The translations under genes and the position numbers were made by a program. 64,000 bases of DNA from Luteitalea sp. (GTDB lineage: Bacteria; Acidobacteriota; Vicinamibacteria; Vicinamibacterales; Vicinamibacteraceae). Below, piece after piece: positions 40,980-49,610 of this stretch. Every line of letters begins with the position of its first letter. Within the stretch, counting starts at the first letter, position 1. The DNA lies in contig WHTZ01000012.1 in assembly GCA_009377495.1 (NCBI GenBank), positions 52,270-116,269 on the forward strand. The letters run 5' to 3'. Under the pieces are notes generated by a model, which saw only the letters and a list, made by a program, of their open reading frames with translations, made no database searches and was not told the origin of the DNA.

Positions 40980-42686
40980 ATGAAGAAGACCGGAGCCCAG
41001 ATCTTGTGGGAATCGCTGGTGCGTGAGGGAGCGACGTGCGTGTTCGGCTACCCAGGTGGCGCGATCCTTCCGGCGTACGACGCGATGCTCGACTTCCCCA
41101 TCCGGCACATCCTCGTTCGGCACGAGCAGGGCGCCACGCACATGGCGGACGGCTTCGCGCGTGCGACGGGGAATGTCGGCGTCGCCATGGCCACGTCCGG
41201 CCCTGGCGCCACCAATATGGTGACCGGCATCGCGACGGCCATGATGGACTCCTCCCCCATCGTCTGCATCACGGGCCAAGTGGGCAGCAAGCTGATTGGA
41301 TCCGACGCATTCCAGGAGACGGACATCACCGGCATCACGCTGCCCATCACGAAGCACAACTACCTCGTCACACGCCCAGATGACGTTGCGCGCGCGATTC
41401 GCGAGGCGTTTTACGTGGCGCGCTCCGGCCGCCCCGGTCCGGTCTTGGTCGACGTGACGAAGGACGCGCAGCAGAGCTCGTGCGAGTTCGAGTGGCCGGC
41501 GGAGCCGACGCTGACCGGCTATCGACCGAATCACTGGCCGTCGAAGCCGGAGTTCGAGCGGGCGGCCGAGCTCATTCACGCCGCGAAGCGTCCGGTGATT
41601 CTGGCGGGCCATGGCATTGTGCTCTCGGGCGCGACGGACGTCGTGCGTCGCTTCGCCGAGCGTGCGCACGTCCCGGTCGCCATGACCCTTCTCGGTCTTG
41701 GTGGATTGGCCGCGAGCCATCCGCTGAACCTCGGCATGATGGGAATGCACGGCGAGGCGTGGGTGAACACGGCGATTCAGGAAGCGGATCTGCTGCTGGC
41801 GTTCGGCATGCGCTTCGACGACCGCGTGACCGGGAACTTGAAGACGTATGCCCCGCAGGCCCGCAAGATTCACATCGAGATCGACCCGGCGGAGATCAAC
41901 AAGAACGTCAAAGTGGACGTGGGTCTGGTGGGCGATCTGCGGGACATCCTCGAGGAGTTGCTCCCGTACGTCGGCGCCTGCGATCGCACGGAGTGGATCG
42001 ACCACATCTCGCACCTCAAGGGCGATAGCGCTGTCCGCGATATCCAACAGCTTCCGGACAGCGGACATCTCTACGCCGCCCACGTCATTCACGATATTTG
42101 GAAGGCCACCAACGGCGAGGCCATCGTGGTGACAGACGTCGGGCAGCATCAGATGTGGGAAGCTCAGTACTATCACCACGAGGAACCGCGCTCGCTCATC
42201 ACGTCTGGCGGCCTTGGCACGATGGGGTTTGCGCTGCCGGCGGCCATCGGCGCGAAGGTGGGCCGACCGGACGCGGAGGTGTGGGTGATCGTTGGCGATG
42301 GCGGCTTCCAGATGACGATGGCGGAGCTGGCAACGATTGCGCAGGAGAATATCGACCTCAACGTCGCGATCATCAACAACGGCTTTCTCGGCATGGTGCG
42401 CCAGTGGCAGGAGTTCTTCTACGAGCGCCGCTATGCCGCCACGCCGCTGGTCAATCCTGACTTCACCCGGCTGGCCGAAGCGTTTGGGTTGAAGGGGGCG
42501 CGCGTGCGGTCACGGGCGGAGGTGGTGCCGACCGTGCAGGCGGCGCGCGAGCATGCAGGAACCGTCGTGATCGACTTCCAGGTCGAGCAGGAGGATTCGG
42601 TGTTTCCGATGGTGCCGGCGGGCGCAGACCTCCATGCCATGATCCGGCGGCCGAGCGCGATTGTCGAAACGGGAGCAGACGTATGA
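40980..42686 (+). CDS. ilvB: Acetolactate synthase large subunit
   Basis: A 568-residue ThDP/FAD enzyme that makes acetolactate or acetohydroxybutyrate. N-terminal FGYPGGAILPAYDAM and RHEQGATHMADGFARATG (the catalytic Glu) are present. The middle domain has GLGGLAASHPLNLGMMGMHG, and the ThDP-binding motif GDGGFQMTMAELATIAQENIDLNVAIINN is near the C-terminus. ATG 40980 is preferred to the GTG at 40965 because GGAG lies 9 nt upstream. Overlaps ilvH by 4 bp. Confidence 0.96.
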   Translation: MKKTGAQILWESLVREGATCVFGYPGGAILPAYDAMLDFPIRHILVRHEQGATHMADGFARATGNVGVAMATSGPGATNMVTGIATAMMDSSPIVCITGQVGSKLIGSDAFQETDITGITLPITKHNYLVTRPDDVARAIREAFYVARSGRPGPVLVDVTKDAQQSSCEFEWPAEPTLTGYRPNHWPSKPEFERAAELIHAAKRPVILAGHGIVLSGATDVVRRFAERAHVPVAMTLLGLGGLAASHPLNLGMMGMHGEAWVNTAIQEADLLLAFGMRFDDRVTGNLKTYAPQARKIHIEIDPAEINKNVKVDVGLVGDLRDILEELLPYVGACDRTEWIDHISHLKGDSAVRDIQQLPDSGHLYAAHVIHDIWKATNGEAIVVTDVGQHQMWEAQYYHHEEPRSLITSGGLGTMGFALPAAIGAKVGRPDAEVWVIVGDGGFQMTMAELATIAQENIDLNVAIINNGFLGMVRQWQEFFYERRYAATPLVNPDFTRLAEAFGLKGARVRSRAEVVPTVQAAREHAGTVVIDFQVEQEDSVFPMVPAGADLHAMIRRPSAIVETGADV

Positions 42687-43243
42687 ACACCTTCGTCGTC
42701 CTCGTCGAGAACCTGCCCGGTGTGCTGACGCGTGTGGCCTCGTTGTTTCGCCGTCGCGGCTTCAACATCGAATCGCTGACGGTTGGCCACACGCAAACAC
42801 CTGGTGTGTCGCGCATGACGATTGCGGTCGACACCGACGAGCTCGGTGCACGACGTGTCGAGGCCAACCTCTATAAATTGATCAACGTGCTGCGCGTCGA
42901 CAACGTCACCAGCGCACCGACCGTGCTGCGCGATCTGGCGCTCATCAAGGTGACGGCCACGCCAGAGACCCGGGCGCACGTTATGCAGCTCGTGGAGGTG
43001 TATCGCGCGCGGGTGGTCGACGTCTCGCCTAGCTCGCTGGTGGTCGAGATCACGGGGACGGAAGAGAAGATCGACAGCTTGATCGAAGTGCTCCGGCCGT
43101 ACGGCGTGCTCGAGATGGCGCGGACCGGCACCATTGCCATGGTGCGCGGCGGCACAACGTCCACGGAAGGCATCTCGACCTCGAACGGCGCGACGCATAC
43201 CGAGCACCCGACCGACGATGTGTCGGTCTCGTATTCCGTGTAA
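42683..43243 (+). CDS. ilvH: Acetolactate synthase small (regulatory) subunit
   Basis: A 186-residue regulatory subunit. The N-terminal ACT domain reads NTFVVLVENLPGVLTRVASLFRRRGFNIESLTVG, where valine binds. The C-terminal domain includes SSLVVEITGTEEKIDSLIEVLRPYGVLEMARTG. It activates IlvB and confers feedback control. The ATG overlaps the ilvB stop. Confidence 0.96.
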   Translation: MNTFVVLVENLPGVLTRVASLFRRRGFNIESLTVGHTQTPGVSRMTIAVDTDELGARRVEANLYKLINVLRVDNVTSAPTVLRDLALIKVTATPETRAHVMQLVEVYRARVVDVSPSSLVVEITGTEEKIDSLIEVLRPYGVLEMARTGTIAMVRGGTTSTEGISTSNGATHTEHPTDDVSVSYSV

Positions 43244-43264
43244 CGAAGCTTTACTGCGTTATTA

Positions 43265-43346
43265 CGCGGCCGCTCTGCGGCCGCGGCTAAGCCGGGCTTG
43301 CACGGCCCATGACGTGCGGCCGTTCCGGATGCATCGCCGTGCAAGC
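43265..43346 (+). promoter_or_regulatory. Two stem-loops in the ilvH-ilvC gap
   Basis: The first stem is CGCGGCCGC-TCT-GCGGCCGCG (43265-43285, 9 bp). The second pairs GCTTGCACGG (43296-43305) with CCGTGCAAGC (43337-43346), 10 bp, ending 5 nt before the GGAG Shine-Dalgarno of ilvC. They could tune ilvC translation or processing of the operon transcript. No T-run follows either. Confidence 0.5.
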
Positions 43347-43363
43347 ACGGCTGGAGACTCAAC

Positions 43364-44401
43364 GTGGCCAACATTTACTACGACAAAGACGCCGACCTCT
43401 CACTCATTCAGGGCAAGAAGGTCGCCATCATCGGATACGGCTCGCAGGGGCACGCGCACGCGCTGAATCTCAAGGACAGCGGCGTGGCCGTGCGGGTCGC
43501 CTTGCGACCGGGCAGCAAGTCAACTGCTAAGGCACAGGCCGCGGGGCTCGAGGTGAGCAGCGTGTCGGACGCGGCCGCGTGGGCTGACGTCGTGATCATG
43601 CTCGCACCAGACACGGAGCAGCCGAAGCTATATACGCGCGACATCGCGCCCCACCTTACCGCCGGCAAGATGTTGATGTTTGCGCATGGCTTCAACATCC
43701 GCTTCGGCACGATCGTGCCGCCCGAGAACGTGGACGTCACGATGATTGCGCCCAAGTCGCCCGGTCACCGGGTGCGTGAAGTCTTTGTCGAGGGCGGCGG
43801 CGTGCCCGCGCTGCTCGCCGTGCATCAGGACGCAACCGGCCAGGCCAAGGCGTTCACCCTCTCGTACGCACGGGCGCTCGGCGTCGCGCGTGCGGGTGTC
43901 ATTGAGACCACGTTTGCCGAAGAGACCGAGACGGATTTGTTTGGCGAGCAGGCCGTGCTCTGCGGTGGCGTGAGCGCGCTCGTCAAGGCGAGCTTCGACA
44001 CGCTGGTCCAGGCGGGCTATCAGCCGGAGATTGCGTACTTCGAATGTCTTCACGAGCTGAAGCTGATCGTCGATCTGATGTATCGCGGCGGCCTGAACTA
44101 CATGCGGTACTCGGTGAGCGACACGGCGGAGCACGGCGATTACACCGCGGGGCCGCGCATCATCACCGACGAGACGCGCCGGACCATGCAGCAGCTTCTC
44201 AAAGAAGTCCAGGACGGGACGTACGCGCGCAAGTGGATCGAGGAGAACGAAAAGGGTCGTCCCTGGTTCAATGACGTTCGCCGGGCCGAACAGCAGCAAA
44301 CCCTCGAACGAGTCGGCGCTCGGCTTCGCGAGATGATGCCGTTTCTCGATCCGGTGAAGCACACGCCGGACGAGATGAACCAGCCAACGCCCGTCGCGTA
44401 G
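43364..44401 (+). CDS. ilvC: Ketol-acid reductoisomerase
   Basis: A 345-residue class I KARI. NADPH-binding [20 protein letters not shown], metal-binding [19 protein letters not shown] and C-terminal [17 protein letters not shown] are all intact. It rearranges and reduces acetolactate. The start is GTG with GGAG at 43352-43355. It ends 6 bp from the convergent serine hydrolase gene. Confidence 0.97.
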   Translation: MANIYYDKDADLSLIQGKKVAIIGYGSQGHAHALNLKDSGVAVRVALRPGSKSTAKAQAAGLEVSSVSDAAAWADVVIMLAPDTEQPKLYTRDIAPHLTAGKMLMFAHGFNIRFGTIVPPENVDVTMIAPKSPGHRVREVFVEGGGVPALLAVHQDATGQAKAFTLSYARALGVARAGVIETTFAEETETDLFGEQAVLCGGVSALVKASFDTLVQAGYQPEIAYFECLHELKLIVDLMYRGGLNYMRYSVSDTAEHGDYTAGPRIITDETRRTMQQLLKEVQDGTYARKWIEENEKGRPWFNDVRRAEQQQTLERVGARLREMMPFLDPVKHTPDEMNQPTPVA

Positions 44402-44407
44402 GCGTGG

Positions 44408-45880
44408 TCATTCGTATCGCCTCAGCTCGGCCCAATGCGTCAGCGCGTTGCCGACGCGATTGCCCGGGGTCGATTGCGCAATGGCGGACCCGTTCAACAC
44501 ATCCCCGCGGAGCTTGAGATCCAACTGGACGCGGTACTCGCGGCGCTGGACGTCCGGCGTTCCGATCGTACCGGTAAACCGGCCGCTCAAGAATCCGTGA
44601 CGGAACCTCACAGCCTCGACCGGCATCGCCGCTCCATCGCCGAGCTGCGCGGTCACGGTCTGATCTCGAATGGTGATCGAGAGGGGGAGGTCGCCCTTAT
44701 ACGTACTCACTGTCCCGCGCCAGGTTCCTCCGAGCGGCCGGAGATCCGTCGCCGGTCGACCGTCACCGTCATCTTCCGCTGCCTCGCCGCAGCCCGGCAA
44801 CAACGTATCCAAAATGTCATGCGCGATGACGCGCGGCCATCGGCTGGAGCTGTTGGCCAGGACTGCGACGGCAAGATCGTCTTCCGGCACCATGGTGAGG
44901 TTCGTGGTGACTCCGCCCATGCCGCCGCCGTGGCTCACGAGAACGGCTCCATCGTCGCATTCTCGCGTCCCCCACCCGATGCCGTACGCGCGGCCGGGAG
45001 ACGCCTCGGCGGTAGGACGCTGCATCGCCCGGCGGGCGGCCTCCGAGATCACTGCGCGCTGGCCCTTGATGTCATCGCCCAGATGGAACATCGCAAACCG
45101 GATCAGGTCGTGTACGCTTGCGTACACTGCAGAGGCGCCGCGGTGATCGAAGTCGTAGAAGGGAATCGGCGTCCCGTCCGGTGCGTAGCGAACCGCCTGC
45201 TTGTCCTCCAACCCCGGTGGCACATCGACGGCCGAGTGGCTCATCCCAAGGGGCTCGAACACTCGTGTGCGCATGAACTCGGCGTAGCCCATACCTGACC
45301 GCCGTGCAATCACGTCATCGATCAGTCCGTAGCCCAGATTCGAGTACTGAAACCGTTCGCCTGGGGCGGTCACGAGGTTGGCGTACCGGCGGATCGTTTC
45401 ATCCATCGGCGGTCGTCGGTAGGGCTCGTCCTCGTAAAAGAACTGATAGTGTAGCGGCAACCCGGACGTGTGGTTCGCGACCCGTCGCAGCGTCGCGTCA
45501 CGGGCCGGACCAGCGCGGCCGATGACCTTGGCGTCACCGAGGTACTCGTTGATCGGCCGGTCGAGATCCACGAGGCGTCGCTCGACCAAGATCATGAGTC
45601 CCGTGGCGGTAATGGGCTTCGAGATTGACGCGAGCGAGTACGGCGTGTGCGGCGTGGCTGCGAGTCCGGTTTCCTTGTTCGCCAGGCCGAACGCCGCTTC
45701 CCAGAGGATTCGACCCTCGCGCGCCACTGCGACAGCCATCGAAGGCACGCCCTCGTCAGCGATGACGCGCTCGATCTTGGCCTCTATCTCCTCGAATTGC
45801 GTGGCGAGCGGCGCGGACACGCAGGCCGCGGCCAACGTCAAGCCACACAACGATCGAACTGCCACCCGTGCGCCAATCAC
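44408..45880 (-). CDS. Secreted serine hydrolase of the beta-lactamase (class C/esterase) family
   Basis: A 490-residue exported protein (signal-like RSLCGLTLAAACVSAPLA). The active-site S-x-x-K is S85-I-S-K88, the tyrosine motif is YSN (QYSNLGYGL), and HGG replaces KTG (VSHGGGMGGVTTN). These mark the penicillin-binding/beta-lactamase-like esterase family. The C-terminal 130 residues form a beta-rich domain (GGTWRGTVSTYKGDLPLSITI) common in the larger members. Substrate is unknown; peptidase, esterase or beta-lactamase are possible. Confidence 0.82.
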   Translation of the reverse strand: MIGARVAVRSLCGLTLAAACVSAPLATQFEEIEAKIERVIADEGVPSMAVAVAREGRILWEAAFGLANKETGLAATPHTPYSLASISKPITATGLMILVERRLVDLDRPINEYLGDAKVIGRAGPARDATLRRVANHTSGLPLHYQFFYEDEPYRRPPMDETIRRYANLVTAPGERFQYSNLGYGLIDDVIARRSGMGYAEFMRTRVFEPLGMSHSAVDVPPGLEDKQAVRYAPDGTPIPFYDFDHRGASAVYASVHDLIRFAMFHLGDDIKGQRAVISEAARRAMQRPTAEASPGRAYGIGWGTRECDDGAVLVSHGGGMGGVTTNLTMVPEDDLAVAVLANSSSRWPRVIAHDILDTLLPGCGEAAEDDGDGRPATDLRPLGGTWRGTVSTYKGDLPLSITIRDQTVTAQLGDGAAMPVEAVRFRHGFLSGRFTGTIGTPDVQRREYRVQLDLKLRGDVLNGSAIAQSTPGNRVGNALTHWAELRRYE

Positions 45881-45991
45881 GCGGCAACCCTCCTCTCCAG
45901 GTCTCGGCCCGTCTCCCAGGCCACGACGATTCTAGCGAATGTCGTGCCACGAGGCTGTGATTCCTTGGCGGCGGCCGACGCGAGTAGAATT

Positions 45992-46011
45992 GTTCGACTC
46001 GATCGTCGAAC
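45992..46011. promoter_or_regulatory. Palindrome just upstream of the orphan ABC permease gene
   Basis: GTTCGAC-TCGATC-GTCGAAC is a perfect 7-bp inverted repeat ending 6 bp before the ATG at 46018. It could be a repressor site or an RNA hairpin blocking initiation. No Shine-Dalgarno is visible there. Confidence 0.45.
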
Positions 46012-46017
46012 ATCTCG

Positions 46018-48495
46018 ATGCTGTCCGACTTGCGCCACGCCGTGCGCTTGATGCGCCGTGCTCCTGGCTTCGCGGCCGCGGCGATCCTGACGCTCTCGCT
46101 CGGCCTCGGCGCTACAACGGCGATCTTCGCCGTCGCCTACGGGGTCTTGCTTCGCCCGCTGCCAATCGCGCGCGCTGACCGCGTTGTTGCGATCTTCGGG
46201 ACACGCCCTCCAATGGGCTTCTGGCGCGAGCCTGTCTCCGGCGTCAGGTTCGAGGCTTGGCGCAAAGGAGCCGATGTCTTCACTGATATGGCGGCGACGA
46301 ACGCTCACACGTTCGACCTCATGCTCGGAGGCGTGGCGGAGCGTGTTGACGGAGAGCTCGTCTCTGGCAATTTCTTCGAGCTGCTCGGCACCCCGCCTCT
46401 CCTCGGCCGCGTGTTTACCACTAGCGATGAACAAAGAGCGGCGGATGCGGTCCCCTGTGTGATTTCCGAAGGACTCTGGCGCCGGCGCTTCGCCGCCGAT
46501 CCCTCAGTTCTCGGAAGGTCAGTCATGGCCGAGGGCCTCGCCATGACAATCGTTGGCGTCATGCCGGACGCGTTCTCGCGATGGCGCCAGTCGATCGGCA
46601 TCTGGGCGCCGTATCGGCTCACACCCTCTCTATTGGCTCCGGAGGTACTCAACGAAGACAACTACCTGATGCTTCAAGTGGTCGGCCGTCTGCGCTCGGA
46701 TGCCACGATCGATCAGGCGCGCACGATCATGTCCGCGCTCGACGCACACGTGGACGAACGTTTCGGTTATCCGGACCCACGCCAGGACGTCACCGTGGTC
46801 GCGCTCCGCGACACGTCTGTTGATCCAGGGCTTCGGCGATCGCTATGGCTGCTCTCGGTCACCGCGGCCCTCGTGTTGTTCTTGGCCTCGGCCAACGTTG
46901 CGAGCCTGCTACTGGCGCGCAGCGTCGCGCGCCGCCGCGAGATGGCGACGCGCTCCGCGGTCGGCGCCACTGGCACGCGACTCGTGCGGCAGTTGTTTTC
47001 GGAAACCGCGCTCCTCGCGGGGATCGGCGCTTCTCTGGGACTACTGGTTGCGAAATGGACCGTGCCAATCCTGGTCTCTCTGGCTCCAGCCGACGTGGCG
47101 CGCACGGCGATCGTAGCCATCGACCTACCCGCTGTGATCTTCACGGTGCTGGCGACTCTTGCGGTCGTCGTGGCCATCGGCGTTGTACCAGCGCTCCGCG
47201 CGAGAAGATGCGATGTCGTCTCTGACCTTCGCCTGGCGGGTGGCTCGAGCCCAAGAACGGGAACGATGCGCGGACCGGCTCTTCTCGTCGTGGGCCAGAC
47301 GGCCGTGGCGATGCCGCTGGTCGCAGCGGCCATCCTCATCGTGACGAGCTTTGTTCGGTTACAGGGAATCGATCCAGGCTTCGAAAGTCGGCAACTGCTG
47401 ACAATGACGCTGGGCGTTCCCGAAAGTGGATATCAGACTGCCGAGGCCGCGCTGGCTTTCCATCACCGGGTTCTCGAGCGAGTATCGGGCCTACCTGGTG
47501 TGGAAACAGTTGCCACGGAAGGGGGATCGAGCGCGGTCGATTACCTCGCGCGCGACTTATCCGTCGCCGGCGTGTCGATTACCGTCGAAGGTGGCAAGGA
47601 GTTCCTGAATGGAAGGCCAGAGGATGCCCCATTCGCTCCTGGCCGTCATCGCGTGACACCGAGCTATTTCGATACGCTGGGCCTTCGGCTTGTCGCTGGA
47701 CGTGGCTTCACCGATGCCGACGGCCCGGGCGCCGTGCCGGTCGCGGTGATCAACGAGACCATGGCTCGGATGCACTGGCCTGGGAAGAATCCTATCGGAA
47801 GGCGAGTGAACTTCTCGCTCGCGCAACCTGGTCGTCCCATCACCGAGCCGTGGACGGAAATCATCGGCGTCGTCACCGACGCCCGCCAGCATCGGTTCGA
47901 TGAGCGGCCGCGTCCCGAGATCTACACGCCGCTGGCCCAAACGCCGTACGTTATCTCCTCGGTGGCGCTTCTCGTGCGGAGTGCCACGCCACCAACCCAA
48001 CTGGCGCGTCCTGTGCGACAGGCGATCCAGGAAATCGACGCGGCGGTACCGGTCTTCGACATCCGAACCATGACGAGCATCATCCGGGAAGCAACGGCCA
48101 CATCCAGGTACTCCGCGATGCTGGTGGGGCTCTTTGCGGCACTCGCCTTGCTGCTCGCCGCTGTCGGTATCCACGGCCTCGGAGCGTTCGCGGCGGCCCA
48201 ACGGACCCAGGAGATTGGTGTGCGTATCACCCTCGGTGCCACGCGCACCGACATCCTGCGCCTGGTCGCTTCCCAGGGGCTCACGCCTGCTGTCATCGGC
48301 CTGGTCATTGGCGCTGTTGCCGCCGTCGCGGTCACGCGCCTCCTAACCTCCCTACTCTATGATGTCGAGGCGTCGGATCCCCTGCTCTTCACTGGTGCCG
48401 TGCTGATGCTTCTAGTGGTCGCTCTGGCGGCGGCGTCTCTTCCGGCGCTCCGTGCCACGCGCGTCGATCCGACGGTGGCCCTGCGGAGCGAGTGA
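46018..48495 (+). CDS. Orphan MacB/FtsX-type ABC permease (ADOP-like)
   Basis: An 825-residue permease with the duplicated architecture typical of acidobacterial orphan permeases: N-terminal DLRHAVRLMRRAPGFAAAAILTLSLGLGATTAIF, a MacB periplasmic core domain, an FtsX domain (SVARRREMATRSAVGATGTRLVRQL), a second periplasmic domain (VAVINETMARMHWPGKNPIGRRV) and a second FtsX domain (QRTQEIGVRITLGATRTDILRLV) ending RATRVDPTVALRSE. No ATPase gene is adjacent, as usual for the group. Function is unknown; export or mechanotransmission roles are inferred from MacB. Confidence 0.88.
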   Translation: MLSDLRHAVRLMRRAPGFAAAAILTLSLGLGATTAIFAVAYGVLLRPLPIARADRVVAIFGTRPPMGFWREPVSGVRFEAWRKGADVFTDMAATNAHTFDLMLGGVAERVDGELVSGNFFELLGTPPLLGRVFTTSDEQRAADAVPCVISEGLWRRRFAADPSVLGRSVMAEGLAMTIVGVMPDAFSRWRQSIGIWAPYRLTPSLLAPEVLNEDNYLMLQVVGRLRSDATIDQARTIMSALDAHVDERFGYPDPRQDVTVVALRDTSVDPGLRRSLWLLSVTAALVLFLASANVASLLLARSVARRREMATRSAVGATGTRLVRQLFSETALLAGIGASLGLLVAKWTVPILVSLAPADVARTAIVAIDLPAVIFTVLATLAVVVAIGVVPALRARRCDVVSDLRLAGGSSPRTGTMRGPALLVVGQTAVAMPLVAAAILIVTSFVRLQGIDPGFESRQLLTMTLGVPESGYQTAEAALAFHHRVLERVSGLPGVETVATEGGSSAVDYLARDLSVAGVSITVEGGKEFLNGRPEDAPFAPGRHRVTPSYFDTLGLRLVAGRGFTDADGPGAVPVAVINETMARMHWPGKNPIGRRVNFSLAQPGRPITEPWTEIIGVVTDARQHRFDERPRPEIYTPLAQTPYVISSVALLVRSATPPTQLARPVRQAIQEIDAAVPVFDIRTMTSIIREATATSRYSAMLVGLFAALALLLAAVGIHGLGAFAAAQRTQEIGVRITLGATRTDILRLVASQGLTPAVIGLVIGAVAAVAVTRLLTSLLYDVEASDPLLFTGAVLMLLVVALAAASLPALRATRVDPTVALRSE

Positions 48496-48594
48496 TCGAG
48501 TGAATTGCCCGTCAACGCCTGGGCGGAAGTCGCGGGGCCGGAGCATGGGCGGCAGCCTCGTCATCAAGACGCTCGAGGAAACCGTCGCCCACGC

Positions 48595-49464
48595 TTACCT
48601 GAGGAGATCTTCCAGGAGCATCCCGTCGGTATCCAGCAAACGATCTGCCCACGCTTCCACGGTCGCGCGATCCGCCGCCTCGAGCCGCGCGACCGCCCAA
48701 GACGGGAGCGAGCCGAACCGGCGCTCGAGCAAGCGTCGAAGGAGCGCAGTCTCACCTTGTTCCCAACCCTGTTCCCGACCTTGTTCCAAGCCCTTTTCCA
48801 CGAAGTACTGATACAAGGGGAATTCTTCTAAATCCAGCATCACCCGTTCCTCCACCAGCGTCAGCAGATCAATCGCATTATAACGAAGGCTACCCACCAG
48901 CGCGAACCGGGACGCCAGTTCCCGCCGGAACGGCTCATCGGGAACCATCCGCAACCGGTGCAGGGCTTCCTGCAACTCGTCATCGGTCGCGCGCGTCAGC
49001 GGCACGAGCGGCAGCAGCGTCGGACGGTCAGCCGCCAGGATGTGCGCGGCAGACATTTCCCACAGGCGGATCACTCGATAGCGCAAGGTGATGTTCAACG
49101 AGCCCGCCCGCACGACCACCGAGCGCGGCGATGCGCGCGCTCCCCCGCGTGGCGTGAGCACGACCAAGTAGCTCCTGACCGGCTTGCGGAACCGGAGCCA
49201 CGCCAGGACGGCGTACTCGAGCTCCCGATTGTCCATGGCCCTGTCATCGCGCGTCTGAAGCTCGATGTGCGCCAGCCAGGACGTGTCGCCAAGGCTCACC
49301 TCGTAGAGCAGGTCGGGCAGCCGCAGGGGCGCTGACAGCTCCCGGGGCGCGGGCGTGACGCGCGCCGACGGGTCGGACGGCAGCGCACCAAGCACCCGCA
49401 GCCACGCAGCGGGGTCGATATCCGCGAGAAACTTGAGGGTCTCATCGTAGGACGGCCGAGACAT
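48595..49464 (-). CDS. Rpn family nuclease-like protein with C-terminal DUF4351-type domain
   Basis: A 289-residue protein. The N-terminal part (YDETLKFLADIDPAAWLRVLG, LPDLLYEVSLG, WLAHIELQTRDD) shows the D...ExQ arrangement of the PD-(D/E)xK nuclease-like Rpn/transposase-31 family. The middle is helical. EKGLEQGREQGWEQGETALLRRLLERRFGSLP is the usual low-complexity link into the DUF4351 C-terminus. Family members (RpnA) have recombination-promoting endonuclease activity and are often mobile. The 145 bp upstream contain nothing recognisable. Confidence 0.8.
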   Translation of the reverse strand: MSRPSYDETLKFLADIDPAAWLRVLGALPSDPSARVTPAPRELSAPLRLPDLLYEVSLGDTSWLAHIELQTRDDRAMDNRELEYAVLAWLRFRKPVRSYLVVLTPRGGARASPRSVVVRAGSLNITLRYRVIRLWEMSAAHILAADRPTLLPLVPLTRATDDELQEALHRLRMVPDEPFRRELASRFALVGSLRYNAIDLLTLVEERVMLDLEEFPLYQYFVEKGLEQGREQGWEQGETALLRRLLERRFGSLPSWAVARLEAADRATVEAWADRLLDTDGMLLEDLLR

Positions 49465-49610
49465 GGTCGCGGCACGACAAGTGCGAGGAGCATGCCATCC
49501 GCCTAGCCGTCAGGATCACCTCAAAAATCGGCGCAAATCTCACTTGGGGCTGACGGCGCCGTGACCGAGATCGCCGCATCTGCAGCACGGCTCCCGCGGA
49601 ACGGTGGCAA

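Noticed and set aside
48496..48594. Possible gene remnant between the orphan permease and the Rpn-type gene
   Set aside because: Short frames on both strands without similarity to anything recognisable.
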